A stretch of 64,000 bases of DNA from Odobenus rosmarus divergens (lineage: Eukaryota; Chordata; Mammalia; Carnivora; Odobenidae): NCBI RefSeq assembly GCF_000321225.1, contig NW_004451011.1, forward strand, positions 287,805 to 351,804. Direction: 5' to 3'. The position numbers and the translations under genes are program-made. Within the stretch, counting starts at the first letter, position 1. Each line of letters starts with the position of its first letter. The notes under the pieces were generated by a model. The model worked only from the letters and a program-made list of their open reading frames with translations. It did no database searches and was not told where the DNA came from. Below, piece by piece: positions 45,626 through 57,960 of the stretch.

Positions 45626-45950
45626 TGCCTCCTCACTTTACCCAGTTTAGTCAGCAACTAGTAATACTTGCTACCCACCTTCCTCCAGGATAGTGTGAAA
45701 ACTATCTTTGCAACACACTCTTAGTGCCTTAGAAAACACATGCCCTGTAAATGCAGAGCATCATCATTATCATTCATTTAAACCTGCTATATGACTTTGG
45801 ACAAGCCACTTAAGTTTGCTGGGTCTCAATTTAAAATTCTATAAAATCGGAAAATATATTGTAAAAACAGAGAGCCATTGTGAGGCTTAACTAATTAGTG
45901 TTTACATAGCACTTTGAGATCCTTAGATGAAAGGCATTTGGAAGATCATT
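45626..45950 (+). mobile_element. Two MIR fragments
   Basis: The 3' part of one MIR (45640-45770, CCAGGATAGTGTGAAAAC) is followed by a second: TATATGACTTTGGACAAGCCACTTAAG and ATTGTGAGGCTTAACTAATTAG. Confidence 0.65.
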
Positions 45951-46689
45951 ATCATAGTAAACATTATTATTGACTGTTTATTGTGCCCTGCCATGCACGA
46001 GGAATTCCACAAAACACAGAAGGACTGATAGCCCTTGCAGGAGAGTGTAATAGGTATTATTATTGAACTTGAGTCTGGGATGAGTCCAGCCCAGATAATA
46101 CTAAGTATAAAGCACTCCCCTAAGAGGGCATAAATAACCTGTTGTCGCAGGGTACCATTTTGTAAAACACCTCTTCCAGAGGCCATGATGTTAACCTGAC
46201 ACTCTGAAAGAGTTCACTTAACTTCCTGTGAGTTCGTGAAGCCCAAAGTCTGTTCTGCTCACCTAGGCTCATCTAATAAACGAGCTCATCGGGATTTTCT
46301 GGTCGCTCAGAGAGGCCTGATGCTTCTCATGCCAGCCAGTATGCCGGGTGGAACCAGTTGTCACACTTCATGGTGCCAGCCCAAGAGAGAAAAAACAGTC
46401 CATTGTGCCTACCTGTCTAAAACCCTCCCAAGCCGACTGGGTAAAAAGAAAACTTGAGAAGTGACTGTAGGTTTCTACAGCATGCAATTATTTCAAACCA
46501 ACAGGCGAGATCAGCAGACTCTTGGACAGCCACTGGCTGTGCAGACCCCACTCGTTCTTACTGCTTCCCTCACTGCAGTCAGGCCAAAGGAACTTCGCAA
46601 GCCTTCAAGGAGATTACAGCCTCCTGAATAGTTGAGCTCGCTTCCTCCTCACTGTGTGAATTTTTAGAAATTAAGACAGGCAGGAAAGC

Positions 46690-46935
46690 AGTGAAGCTTG
46701 CAAGCTGAGGTTTGAAAAATACAAGAATTCAAATCCCGCTACCGCTGCTCCACAGTTGTATACTTTGGGTGAGCCCCTTAAACCTCAGGGCCTCAATTCC
46801 CCATCCGTGAATTGAAGATAATAGTAGTGCCTACTTCAGAGGGTTGCTGGGAGAAATAAATGAGATGATTCATGTCAATTAGCTCTCAGCACGGGGACTG
46901 GCTCCTACTCAGTAAATGTTAGCTGGTATTGTTAT
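46690..46935 (+). mobile_element. MIR
   Basis: AAATCCCGCTACCGCTGCTCC, GGGCCTCAATTCCCCATCC and GCACGGGGACTGGCTCCTAC are MIR 5' to 3'. Confidence 0.78.
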
Positions 46936-47884
46936 TGAAGTGACTCAGTACTTTTCACTCTAAATTGCACGCCCTCTTTCACCCGCTTGTTAATGGAGTG
47001 TCATCCAAAGGTGGTCCCGGGTACCCTGATTTCTGGCCTGTTTGCTTTTTCTCCACATGATCCATGGCTATGATTCAGATGTGTGATTCTTCCCAGCTTG
47101 CACTGGCTTGGCCACCCACTTCCAAGACCCTTAAGGAGCTAGGAGCTGATTCCAAGAGAAAACCTGATAGCAGCCTTCACTTCCCCAAATAACAAGCTCA
47201 AGTGAACACCTCATGTAGGTCAAGAACCTTCCACTCCGCATCTCTGATTCTTCTGTAACTTCTCTAGTTTTCCTTTCTCCTGACTCTCTATCCCCACCAC
47301 AAATGTGTCTAGCCCCAGGTCTTGCAGGGCCGGACTTTCTCCATTCTTTGTTACACATCATGCCAACCACACACATTTCTGTCTCACTTGCCCCAGCTCA
47401 GTGAGAACACACCTGCCGCCTCCAGCACACAGACCAGGTGGCTGTGTCCTAGAAACTTCTTCGGCTGGTGTTGCAAGCACCTGAGGGGGCTAGAAATCAG
47501 GTCAGAAAACAAATGAGGGACTTGAGGCTGAGTAGAAAGCAGAAGATATCCAGCTCCTTTTCTGGGTCTCAGCTGCTGTGTCTGTGACAGAGACAGTGGT
47601 TTCTGCAAAATTTGCAAGGGGACTAAAACTATCCCAAGCCCCTGAAAACAGCAGGCAGGTGCCACCTGGGTCAGCAAGGACCGCATGTGACAGGTGGAGG
47701 AAGACATAAAGGCAGGAGCTGAGGTGGAGAAGTCAGGAGACCCAGATGGTTCTCCACCTTCACACACATTTGCAAATCTTTTTAAAAACCATATGGCACC
47801 AAATTGGCTCTGCCCCCAACCTCTCTCTGTGTACATCCTTCCTAGTTAAAATCCCTTCCCTTTTATTACTTACCATAATGTTAA

Positions 47885-48105
47885 GGATATGTCATCAGAC
47901 GGAGCTGGGTTTGTGCTGGGATTCAATTATTTGCCTTAGGCAGGTCACTTAACCTCTCTTACCCCCAGTTTCCATATATGTATAATGGAAATAATAATGG
48001 TGTGTCTCTATCATGAGGCTATTGTAAGATTAAAATGAGATAATGTATGTCAAAAGCTGAGTACAAATGCCTGGCACATCACAGATGCTGATAAATGTTA
48101 GCAAC
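47885..48105 (+). mobile_element. MIR
   Basis: TTGCCTTAGGCAGGTCACTTAACC, GAGGCTATTGTAAGATTAAAATGAG and TGCCTGGCACATCACAGATGC are MIR. Confidence 0.82.
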
Positions 48106-48239
48106 AGAAAATAACAAAACAGTAACAGTGGAGGAGAGAGCCTGCTGGCATGGGATTTGGAGTTCTTCGCACCCACACATGACCATGCAGAGACTTCCAT
48201 TAAGAAATGAAGCAAAGGGGATAGCGAAAGGAAAGGGAG

Positions 48240-48460
48240 TTTTAAAAAGACAAGACTATAGTGATGGAAAATAATGGTTCTGAGTGGTTGCTAGAGATTA
48301 TGGTGTGAGAGAGGATGTGACTAGAAAGGGTCATGAGGGAGTTTTCTTGAGTCAGGGAACTGTTCTGTACCCCGACAGTGGTGGCTGTTATAAGGGTCCA
48401 GGTATCTGTTAAAATTCACAGGCATATATACCAGGAGGAAAAAAAAAAAGTCTATTTTAC
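48240..48460 (+). mobile_element. Old L1 3' segment, sense
   Basis: GGAAAATAATGGTTCTGAGTGGTTGCTAGAGATTATGG... and ...GGTGGCTGTTATAAGGGTCCAGG match the L1M pattern of the 'TGGTTGCCAGGGGCT' region. Confidence 0.6.
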
Positions 48461-48560
48461 TGTCTGATGATGTTTAAAATATTTTTTAAAACAGAAAGGG
48501 AGCTCTTGTACACTTCTTATAGTCTCTGCCTGATTTCACCTAGCCCAGTCTGATTTCCTT

Positions 48561-48830
48561 TCATCTCTTCATGTATTGGGTCAGTGCTGTTTTTGAGGAG
48601 GATTTTGCCATCCTTTGAATGGCCAGGGTAATTCCTGCAAGTGGGCTCCTCTCTGTTTTAGCGAGCCATCCTATCACCTCTTTCAGTTTTCTCATCAGTT
48701 TAAGCTGTCTGGCCAAAGTGTTGGCCAAACACAGCAGCTCCGCGCCCTTAGGGTGGCCAAGGCAGAGGGCTGGGGCAGCAGCCTCTCCTGATGCAACCTC
48801 GATTATCCACCACTCAGGGCAGGTCACCTA
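48561..48830 (-). other. Unexplained open minus-strand frame
   Basis: An 88-codon minus-strand frame (48561-48827) has a non-repeat, moderately basic composition including RQLKLMRKLKEVIGWLAK. No start context, splice sites or family match was recognised. It may be a short relic or chance. Confidence 0.15.
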
Positions 48831-49206
48831 AGGGATTAGCCAACACCTATTTTTGTGTTGTTTTCCTTTCCTCTTAGGAAAGGTTGCCTGGCCACACGTC
48901 CCTTCATAGGATAAAGAGAGATTACGAGAGCGGGAGGGAGAGTGCTTGTTCAGCCCTTTTACTCACAAAAAGTATCCCCATCCCTCCCATTGCAGACGCC
49001 ACTGCATAGCTTTGGGCTGACCTGGGACCAGCTCAAATACAGCTGTCCTTGCTCTCCTTGTCTTCTCCCTTTCTTTCTCATTTTTTTAAAAAAATCATGC
49101 ATATATATTAGAGCAGTTTTTCACGAGGCGTATTCTACAAACTGTGGATGGATGTTCCTTAAAGCTCTGGGGCCAAACAAATCCAAGCTTAAAACAGAGC
49201 TAAGGA

Positions 49207-49400
49207 GGGGCGCCTGGGTGGCTCAGTTGGTTAAGCATCTACCTTTGGTTCAGGTCATGGTCCCAGGGTCCTGGGATCGAGCCCCGCATCGGGCTCCCTG
49301 TTCAAGCGGGGAGTCTGCTTCTCCCTCTCTTGCTGCCCCTCCCCCCTCACTCATTTTCTCTTTCTCCCTCTCTCTCAAATAAATAAAATTTTTACCAAAA
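49207..49400 (+). mobile_element. SINEC, sense, in SH3RF2 intron
   Basis: Full CAN-SINE with a tRNA-like head, CT-rich region and A-rich tail. AAAACAGAGCTAA before and AAAAAGAGCTAA after it are the target duplications. Confidence 0.96.
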
Positions 49401-49854
49401 GAAAAAGAGCTAAACATTTTTTCCTTTGCAGCAGCATTGTCAGAACTTTTAGCATGCTGATGAAGTGTGAATCTCTAAGCAGAAAACTATAATAAGAAAT
49501 GTTTCCCAAATTTCTGTGACAGTGGCATGCCCCTCTCCTCCCTTTTATTAATACCTTCAATAATATTAATTGTCCGTGCAACAAATTTGGGGAAATGTCT
49601 CATACTAATGCAAAGGCAGCTAAGCCCACAAAGAGAACCTGATATTGTAGTTAGAGACTCCTGACTCATTCCAAGAAGAGTTTTAGGCAAGTTCTTGCTA
49701 TTAGAAGATATTTTTGGAATACTGTTTGAAACTATCACCACCCTCTGTATGTTTATTTAGCTCCTATCAGTGTCCAGCTATAAGCACTATGGGAACACAG
49801 CAAAGTTAAGATTCTCACCTTGCCGGTGCTTATTGTCTAGTGGCAAAACCAACT

Positions 49855-49922
49855 AGTCAGTATACATGTATATACACATATACACAATGTGTGTGATACA
49901 CATACACACACACACACATATA
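49855..49922. repeat. TA/CA-rich microsatellite
   Basis: GTATACATGTATATACACATATACACAATGTGTGTGATACACATACACACA-type sequence (read in two pieces) contains complementary CA and TG stretches. Confidence 0.8.
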
Positions 49923-50059
49923 TCCCTGACTCAAAGATATTACCCATTAGAAGATGTGTTATCATTTTAGTTATAGCACTTAAGGGAAAAAGGAAACAAT
50001 ACCATGTTGGATATTCACTGTAAGATACATCCAATTTTAGAAATATTAAGATATGAAAA

Positions 50060-50245
50060 AAGGAGTGTCTTATTGTCTGATTCCATTTATATAAAATTCT
50101 AGAAATGGCAAAACTATATAGTGATTTGGGGGGTAATGCAAATGTTTTATGTGATGGTGTATAGTTTTGCCTAAATTTATCAAACTATACAGTTAAGAAT
50201 AGTGCATTTTTTCTCTATAAATTATAATTCAATAAGGTCAGTTAA
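50060..50245 (+). mobile_element. Old L1 3' segment, sense
   Basis: TGTCTGATTCCATTTATATAAAATTCTAGAAATGGCAAAACTATA-like text and a terminal AAATTATAATTCAATAAGG identify an old sense L1 3' end. Confidence 0.7.
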
Positions 50246-50949
50246 GACAAGGAAGTCTTAGACTCAAGAATGATGATTTATTAAAATGTCAGGCAGTGAG
50301 GTGGTTCAGTTTGAGGGAAATGAAGCTTGGCCAATCAAAAGAAACTTCCTAGAAAAAACAGGTGTTTTAATGGTCAGGAAGGACATGGTCAGGGGGTGAA
50401 AAGGCAGCATCTATCCTGGGCACATGGGTGCCAGGAAACGCAGGACAGGACAGGAATATCTGGAGTAGAATCAAAGTTGGAGGAGAGGGAGAAGGAAACA
50501 GATGCAGAACAGACCAGGTGACTGGATACCTAGCCTCAAACCACCACTGGGAAGACACATGTCAGGTACTCTGTATGATAAAATCTCTCCACAGCCACAC
50601 TGGTTCCGTGTCATCTCGTGGCCCATGGACTGTATCTGCCTAACGGAGTCAGTGCAGCCAAACAATGCTCCAAGTGGATGGCTGAGCTTACCGGGCAAGT
50701 GAGGTGCAGTCTCCACTTCACTGGCAGACAAAGCCATTTTTTCCCCATTGGAATGGTTGGGATACCCCATAACCCTAGCATGTAGGAATGCCAGCTGGTG
50801 CATACAAAGTAAGGGGTAGAACACAGGCAAGGAAAGAAAGACAAGTCCATTTGTCATGAGCAGCTTCCTGCAGCTTGGGTCTCTGTGGCAGCCCCAGGGT
50901 CATACCGCTCCAGATCCCCAGCTCAGAAGCCAGAACGTTCAACAGAATA

Positions 50950-51225
50950 CTCCTAAGTGCCGGTCTGTACCAGGCTCTGTCTTAAAAGCTCACACTGTTG
51001 CAACCTCATACCACAGATGCTCATGAGCTCAGACTCCAGGACTCAAATAATAGCTGAGTTCACCTCCGATCGCTGTCTTTTCTCCAATCTTTTATCCAAG
51101 CACAAGGAGAACGGGCAACTTCTTTGGTCTCTCAGTACTGTGCTCAGAGCACCCAGCCCACAGCCTGGCCCATATTAGGAACCCCCAAATTTTTGTAAAT
51201 GAATGAACAAATAAATAAGTACCTT
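50950..51225 (+). mobile_element. L2-like fragment, sense
   Basis: Ends with ACAGCCTGGCCCATATTAGGAACC and AAATGAATGAACAAATAAATAAG, resembling an L2 3' end. The 5' part (CCGGTCTGTACCAGGCTCTG) looks like a separate MIR or L2 piece. Confidence 0.5.
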
Positions 51226-51537
51226 CATGTCTGTGGTTGACTTCATGGAATCATGGAATAACTCCTGAGGATGCAGGAATGAACTCTTCATGAATCAAGC
51301 CATTAAAGAGCTATGTGAGGAATGAGCAGCACCATTATATTGGGCCTAACGTCATACAGTAACTGAAATCTTCTAGATGTGAATCACCTTATTAAATACC
51401 TTTTTGGGGGACAGCACTCTCTGGAAAACACAGTGGGCCAAGTTCAAAACCACTTAGTTCATGAATTGCTAACCCTAAGAACAGAGGAAATGCCACTCCA
51501 CATATGGCTAAACTTTGCGTCAGATATCACAGATTTT

Positions 51538-51726
51538 TTTTTTAAGATTTTATTTATTTCACAGAAAGAGACACAGTGAGAGAGGGAACACAAGCAGGGA
51601 GAGTGGGGGAGGGAGAAGCAGGCTTCCCGCTGAGCGGGGAGCGCGATGTGGGCCTCGATCCCAGAACCTTGGGATCATGACCTGAGCCGAAGGCAGACGC
51701 TTTAACGGCTGAGCCACCCAGGCGCC
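51538..51726 (-). mobile_element. SINEC, antisense, in SH3RF2 intron
   Basis: Antisense CAN-SINE with duplications CAGATATCACAGATTTT and CAGATATCACAAATTTT (51521-51537 and 51727-51743), differing at one base. Confidence 0.96.
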
Positions 51727-52126
51727 CAGATATCACAAATTTTATATGCTCCTTTGATCTTGGGAGAAACATTATCTTGAGTTAATTGACACTTAGTCAC
51801 AGGGATACCAATGACAGAAAGGAAGAGGCTGTAAAAGAATTTGCCACCGGAGTTATGAGCTGCATTGACCTGGGTTCCACTATGAAAGGAAGGCAGCATT
51901 TCGTAGGGACATGGCCCTGTACCTTTTGTGCTGCCAAACCTACATCACACAGGTATATAAAAGATACATGAGATTTACCACTTCAGTCATTTTAGGAATG
52001 CAGCTTGGTAGCATTAATGCATTTACGGTGTTGTGCAACTGTCACCACTATTCATCTCCAGAACTTTTTCAACATTCCATACTGAAGCTGTACCAGTTAA
52101 GCAATAACTCTCCATTGCCCAAAGTA

Positions 52127-52195
52127 CGTGTGTGTGTATATGTGTGTGTATATGTGTGTATATGTGTGTGTATGTGTGTGTATGTATATGTGTGT
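52127..52195. repeat. TG/TATG microsatellite, left flank of gap
   Basis: Imperfect (TGTGTA)n/(TG)n array running into the gap. The array on the far side is CA, its complement, so the unresolved DNA may contain a TG-to-CA switch. Confidence 0.9.
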
Positions 52196-52595
52196 NNNNN
52201 NNNNNNNNNNNNNNNNNNNNNNNNNNNNNNNNNNNNNNNNNNNNNNNNNNNNNNNNNNNNNNNNNNNNNNNNNNNNNNNNNNNNNNNNNNNNNNNNNNNN
52301 NNNNNNNNNNNNNNNNNNNNNNNNNNNNNNNNNNNNNNNNNNNNNNNNNNNNNNNNNNNNNNNNNNNNNNNNNNNNNNNNNNNNNNNNNNNNNNNNNNNN
52401 NNNNNNNNNNNNNNNNNNNNNNNNNNNNNNNNNNNNNNNNNNNNNNNNNNNNNNNNNNNNNNNNNNNNNNNNNNNNNNNNNNNNNNNNNNNNNNNNNNNN
52501 NNNNNNNNNNNNNNNNNNNNNNNNNNNNNNNNNNNNNNNNNNNNNNNNNNNNNNNNNNNNNNNNNNNNNNNNNNNNNNNNNNNNNNNNNNNNNNN
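52196..52595. other. Assembly gap (400 N)
   Basis: Exactly 400 undetermined bases, probably an estimated gap. The left flank is a TGTGTA-type repeat from about 52127 and the right flank is a short CA run at 52596-52611. All open frames crossing it are artefacts. Confidence 0.99.
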
Positions 52596-52744
52596 ACACA
52601 CACACACACACATTTTAAAACTTCTTTCTGAATAAGAGAATAGGCATTTTAGGATTGTTTTTAAAATATGTATTCCAATTTTCTGCTACTTCTGATCTTA
52701 GTCTTCCAATAAGATAAGTAAATAAGTAAATTGTGATTCAAAAC

Positions 52745-52935
52745 AATGTCTCTCAACTCATGTCCTGACTGTGCCTCTGGGCAAATTACTGAGTGACTCC
52801 GAGAATCATCACTATAAAAGGGAAACAGAAAGCTAACCTCCTCAGGTTATTGGGAGGAGGATTTAACAAGGTGATACCTGTAAAGTGCTTAGCCAGGGTC
52901 TGGACAAAGTAAGCTCCTAGTAAAGGTTAACTGTC
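52745..52935 (+). mobile_element. MIR
   Basis: CTGTGCCTCTGGGCAAATTACTGAGTG, GTTATTGGGAGGAGGATTTAAC and GTAAAGTGCTTAGCCAGGG are MIR. Confidence 0.75.
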
Positions 52936-53139
52936 TGCTTGCACTCCCTTCTAAAGTACTACCACACTTAGTGCATTTGGACTGGTATTTTACTGCATTG
53001 TAGACATGGAGTAACAGTGATCAGGGCCTCATTTGGAGGATAAATCAAGATACTTTGTGTAAAGTTCTTAACACAGGGCATGACACACAGTAAACCCAGT
53101 GACAATGAATGTGAGGCACTGTTGCTGTTATTTCCCATC

Positions 53140-53420
53140 ATTCAACAGGTATGTATAGAACGCTTTTTATGAGTAAGACCTTTGCTGGGCTCTAGTGATG
53201 AACAAAAATCAATAAGATACGATCCTTGCTCCCAGAGAGCTTATGGTCTTTTGAGAGGGCCATGTGAACTAAAAATTATGATGCAGTTAATAAATCTTAA
53301 AGGACTTACTGTGGGTCAGACACTGGATGAAGTACTTTTACTTAACGGAATCTCACTGAACGCTTTCTACAAGCCCCTGAGATGGGTGCTACTGTTGTCT
53401 CTACTTTCACATAAGAGATT
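53140..53420 (+). mobile_element. Ancient LINE fragment followed by MIR piece
   Basis: TCATTCAACAGGTATGTATAGAACG ... GATCCTTGCTCCCAGAGAGCTTATGG is the ancient LINE start. After 53290, TGTGGGTCAGACACTGGATGAAGTAC with TCTCACTGAACG looks like an antisense MIR piece. Confidence 0.5.
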
Positions 53421-53964
53421 TGTGCTCAATTTATGTTTGTATGAGACAACAAAATGGGAGAAAATGGTTACAGATAAAAATTTACAGCATCCTCTATTTG
53501 TGTTTGGGGCAGTTATGGAGGTTGCAGATGGTCTGATTCCTAATCACCCAAGCATTCACAGAAACCCACGATGCTGAGGATTGCAACCCTCAGAATAATT
53601 GAGAGGCACATAGAGTTCTGGCATCATGGTCTTGATGCTGCCGGTTTTGGACACTGTGCCTTTCAGCCACCATTCACATGTGCAGCATGGAAAGCCAAGA
53701 GAAGAGCTGAGAGAACTTGGACCATTCACTGTTACTCTTCCTTGAGAGGGTCATGGGAAAACTTTAGCCTGGAGATCAGGAGAAATAAGGAATATACTCC
53801 TGGGGTGCCTCAAACAGATCACCGCAGCCCAGGGGTTCAGCCAGACTGCCAGTGTTAGAGAAGGCAATAATGAAACTGTCCACCAGTCAGAAAACTGGCC
53901 CAAGTGGCCACGGCAACCCGTCCTTAGGTCTCAGGGTCTCAGTGTAACCTTCACTCCTCTGGAA

Positions 53965-54210
53965 AGTCAGCCCTCTTTCCAAATCCTAATCTGGCCATAG
54001 CTTCCTCCTCAGGTTCCCAGAGGCCCCAGTGCTGTCCTCTATCTCCCACAGCACGCATCAGACGGTATAGCATTTTCCACTCACTTCTCTTTCCTACTGA
54101 ACTGTGAGCTCCAGAAGGTTAAGGAGGTGTCTTGTCTCCCCTGTACCTAGCAGACTGGCTGAAATGCAAACAGCATTCAGTAAATATTTAATTACTGAAT
54201 GTATGCTGCT
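53965..54210 (+). mobile_element. L2 3' end, sense
   Basis: CTGAACTGTGAGCTCCAGAAGG and GTACCTAGCAGACTGGCTG with ATTCAGTAAATATTTAATTACTGAATG are the L2 3' end. Confidence 0.75.
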
Positions 54211-54978
54211 TGCCATGTTGCACGAAACTGCACTTAGATTCAGCAGCTTCATGGCTGAAGAGCTCCTGATGTCTTCCCCTGAGGCTAGAGGGAAAGGGGA
54301 TATACCAGCCATTTTGTCCCCCGGATCCTTTCCAGCCCGTCTTGTTGACAAGGGTGTTTCTTGATGTCAAGCCAGGTGTGTTAGGAATGGCACGTAGGTG
54401 CTTGCAGGGGATTCAGAGGTAATTGGGAGGTGAGAAAAGAAGTCAAACCAGAATGGAGCTAGAGAGAACACCAACTGCCTGACGTGCCACAACCCTCTGA
54501 GCAAGCTGCCCTGGATTTGCAGAATTAAGGATGATATTGGTGCACATATAGAAATATTTTAATTGGTTGCCAAGGCAATGCAGCAGAATCAGTGGGCATG
54601 GGGCAAGAATAGAACTCTGCAGAGCTGTGTTCAGGAGGGGTGTTTGTGATACTAACAAGCTGTGTGGATCTGAGAAAGGCAAGGCTGCACTGAATCTCAT
54701 TTGGGACTTTTGCTTAATAAACAGGAATGTCAGAGAAAAGGAGGGACAGAAAAAAAAACTTCCCTTCCTGGCTTTCTGGAGAAGCAGGAAGGACAATCTT
54801 CTGAATTTCAAATTTCTCCTTGGGTTGGTAAATTCCCATACATGAAGGAAATCCAAGTAGACTGGTTCCATGCTTGAAGGAAGGGGGAATAGGGTGAGTG
54901 AAAAATGGAAGGAGATGGCCATGTTCTCTTCCTCCTGAGAGATCATAGAAAGATCCAGGACACAGGAGCCTGCATTTG

Positions 54979-55637
54979 TTTTTCGGTGTTTTGTTTTTTT
55001 TTTTATACATTACATCATTAGTTTTTGATGTAGTGTTCCATGATTCATTGTTTGTGCATAACACCCAGTGCTCCACGCAGAACGTGCCCCCCTCAACACC
55101 CATCACCAGGCTAACCCATCCCCCCAGCCCCCTCCCCTCTAGAACCCTCAGTCTGTTTTTCAGAGTCCATCGTCTCTAATGGTTCGTCTCCCCCTCCGAC
55201 TTACCCCCCTTCATTCTTCCCCTCCTGCTATCTTCTTCTTCTTCTTTTTTTTTCTTAACATATATTGCATTATTTGTTTCAGAAGTACAGATCTGTGATT
55301 CAACAGTCTTGCACAATTCACAGCGCTCACCATAGCACATACCCTCCCCAATGTCTATCACCCAGCCACCCCATCCCTCCCAGCCCCCACCACTCCAGCA
55401 ACCCTCAGTTTGTTTCCTGTGATTAAGAATTCCTCATATCAGTGAGGTCATATGATACATGTCTTTCTCTGACTGACTTATTTCACTCAGCATAACACCC
55501 TCCAGTTTCATCCACGTCGTTGCAAATGGCAAGATCTCATTCCTTTTGATGGCTGCATAATATTCCATTGTGTATATATACCACATCTTCTTTATCCATT
55601 CATCCGTCAATGGACATCTTGGCTCTTTCCACAGTTT
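54979..55637 (-). mobile_element. L1, 5'-truncated, antisense, young
   Basis: About 660 bases of L1 3' UTR plus the end of ORF2 in antisense, starting with poly-T near 54990. Perfect 15-base duplications AGGAGCCTGCATTTG at 54964-54978 and 55638-55652 show a single insertion. ORF2-derived codons read on the minus strand around 55434-55640 (YIYTMEYYAAIKRNEILPFA-like). Confidence 0.96.
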
Positions 55638-55949
55638 AGGAGCCTGCATTTGAATAGAAAGGACATTGCCCATCTTCTTTTATATTAGAAAAGAATTTCT
55701 GATTAAACATATATCTTTTTATTGTTTTGGTTTTCTGAAGATTTTGAAACACTAGGATTTTTTTTTCATTGTCGTAAAATTTTGCGGTTGAGACATGTTC
55801 TGGGTTTCCTAGCTTCCCCGTTCTAGTGGCTTTGCCAAGGCCCAGCGAATCAAGCAGACTTCATCCTGTGGAGTGCTTGTCCTGATTGCTTGGGCAAGGA
55901 GGGAGGGACCAGGAAGGAGAGAAGCCAGAGAGGAGGTGGACATGTTTAT

Positions 55950-56140
55950 CAGTCAGCACCTTAGCCAACGGCCATCATGTAGTTCACACCAGGTGCCAGA
56001 TGCTGTGCAAGCTAACCATGGTTTTCCTTGAATCCTCCTAACAACCTGTGGAGGTCTGTGGTATTTTCCCACTTTAGAACAGAACCAGGATGTGAACCAG
56101 GTCTGCCTGCATCCAAGCACTGGGCTCTTAACCAGATCAA
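55950..56140 (-). mobile_element. MIR, antisense
   Basis: CCAGGTGCCAGATGCTGTGC, CTTGAATCCTCCTAACAACC and AGGATGTGAACCAGGTCTGCC are antisense MIR. Confidence 0.75.
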
Positions 56141-56989
56141 TCCAGGTGACCAAGACAAGCATGGTGGTTCCCTTGGAGCTCCACGGAGCTCCGCACTATC
56201 TGCCATTGCTGGTTGGTATCTATTGGCACGAACAGTACCATTCTAATGTTGCTGATAAGCTTCCAGACCATAATGTCATCTGTGGCCAGCCCATTTCCAT
56301 GTTAATGATTTGCTATGTCTTAACTGGGTGCCACTCGGTCAGAAATTTAAGGTTTTAAGTAGTAGCAATGAGTTTAGGTGAATAGGGAAATGAGACGGGG
56401 GGAGTGGAGTCAGAGAAAAGAGGAGGGTGGAGAAGAGAAAGGCAGAAAAGTTTGCATCTGTGATCTACGCTGGAGTAACAGAAACCAGGGGAGGGACAGG
56501 GAGGAAAGGGAGGCAGGCTGACCAAGGGGCCAAGTGCACAAGGGCAGAGTACTTGGGGAGATACGTTATCAGGAGTTAGAACAAGCTCCGATCCGGAACT
56601 GGTCTGCTTTGCCTAGAAATGTAAACATAGTCAGAACAAAATATTTATGTTCCATTCCTTTTGGAAACCTGTCATCTGGACAGGCAAAATGGTCCATTAT
56701 AAGTGGGGACAAAAAGAGCCTGAAATTCAGGAAAGTCAGCTTCTAATCCTGCCTTAGCCGAAAACCAACCATGTGACATGAAATGTATCTGAGTACTTAA
56801 TAGATGTGAGCAGTTACTGCAGTTACGGGAAAAGTCCCAGATTCTCTGAACCTCCAGATTCTAACATCTCAAATGTAAAATTTGTCCTTTTTGTATTTTA
56901 CAGAACATACAAATGATGCACAAGAATTTGGATTTATGTTTTTCAGAAATAAAGGTTTTTGGAAAAATAGGTAGCAGTTTTGAGCCCTT

Positions 56990-57160
56990 AGAGCCTTCAA
57001 GGGACTGTGCTAAATACTTTACCTGCAAAAGCTTTTAAATCCACAGAGCAACACTTTTTTTACAGATAAGGAAACTGAGGTTCAGGAATACTTAGTGGCT
57101 TGCCCAAAGTTACTAATGTAGACTGACTCCAAGCCCACATTCTTGACCATTCTTGACATT
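56990..57160 (-). mobile_element. MIR, antisense
   Basis: GTGCTAAATACTTTACCTGC, TTTACAGATAAGGAAACTGAGG and GGCTTGCCCAAAGTTACTAATG are antisense MIR. Confidence 0.8.
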
Positions 57161-57719
57161 ACGCTGGTTAATCTTGCAGCAACACTAGCTCTCTTATGTA
57201 AAGAGTGTATATAGCACATACCTTCTTTAATGTATTAATGTGGCATTTGTAAATTTCTCTCAAGTCATGTTACCTTTGTAAATCTTGTCACTCCGGAACT
57301 ATATAATACCGACCACATGTGCAGGGATTGAGTGAGTCTTCTAATGCCTTTGTATTCTATGTCTAAAAGAGATCTTAAATGTCCTCCAAGCCAGCCATCC
57401 ACCTCTCCTGTGCTTCAGTCCTCTCGGACTTGGCCACGTAACTGGTGCATTTAAATCTCCAGTGTGGGGGGAGTTTTCTGTGCCTGAACATACTCTGTTC
57501 CCTCCACCTCTGGGCAACAGTATGAGAAAAGTCTTCCTGAAATTGAGCCAACAAAACACACCTGTCCTTTCTTTCCCTGAGTGATTACAGGTTGTGGAAG
57601 GCAACTAAAAGAGGTGCAGTTTATTCTTATTTCTTATTTTCTCCAGGCTGAAATACTTCACTTAGTTCATCTGGTGAGCTGGTTTTAAGTATTCTTAACC
57701 CAGGGGGTGAGATTGAGGA

Positions 57720-57960
57720 ATAAGAGCAGAGGCTCTGAAGTCATAATAGTTAATAAAAATCCGAGTTCTACCTCTTGTTAGCTGTGCGACCTTAGGCAAG
57801 TCATTTAATCTCCCTGAGCCCTGATCTCTCCCTCTGAGAATGGGGTACCATTACCTGCCACATACACTGGCTCTGAGGATTAAATGAGATACTACACGTG
57901 ACACACTCAAGGACTGGTCCATGAATGCATACTTAATACATGTGAATGATTTTTGTTATT
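57720..57960 (+). mobile_element. MIR, near full length
   Basis: AGCAGAGGCTCTGAAGTC, GCTGTGCGACCTTAGGCAAGTC and GGCTCTGAGGATTAAATGAGATAC are near-consensus MIR. Confidence 0.88.

Noticed and set aside
47384..47836. 150-codon minus-strand frame
   Set aside because: No family match or splice context; judged chance.
51911..52635. Long open frames across the N gap
   Set aside because: Made of unknown residues and TG/CA repeats; artefacts.
54443..54946. 167-codon minus-strand frame
   Set aside because: No recognisable domain, no conserved motif, and chance length is plausible next to pyrimidine-rich DNA.
56028..56358. Overlapping frames of 72-88 codons
   Set aside because: Lie over an antisense MIR and adjoining sequence without coding features.
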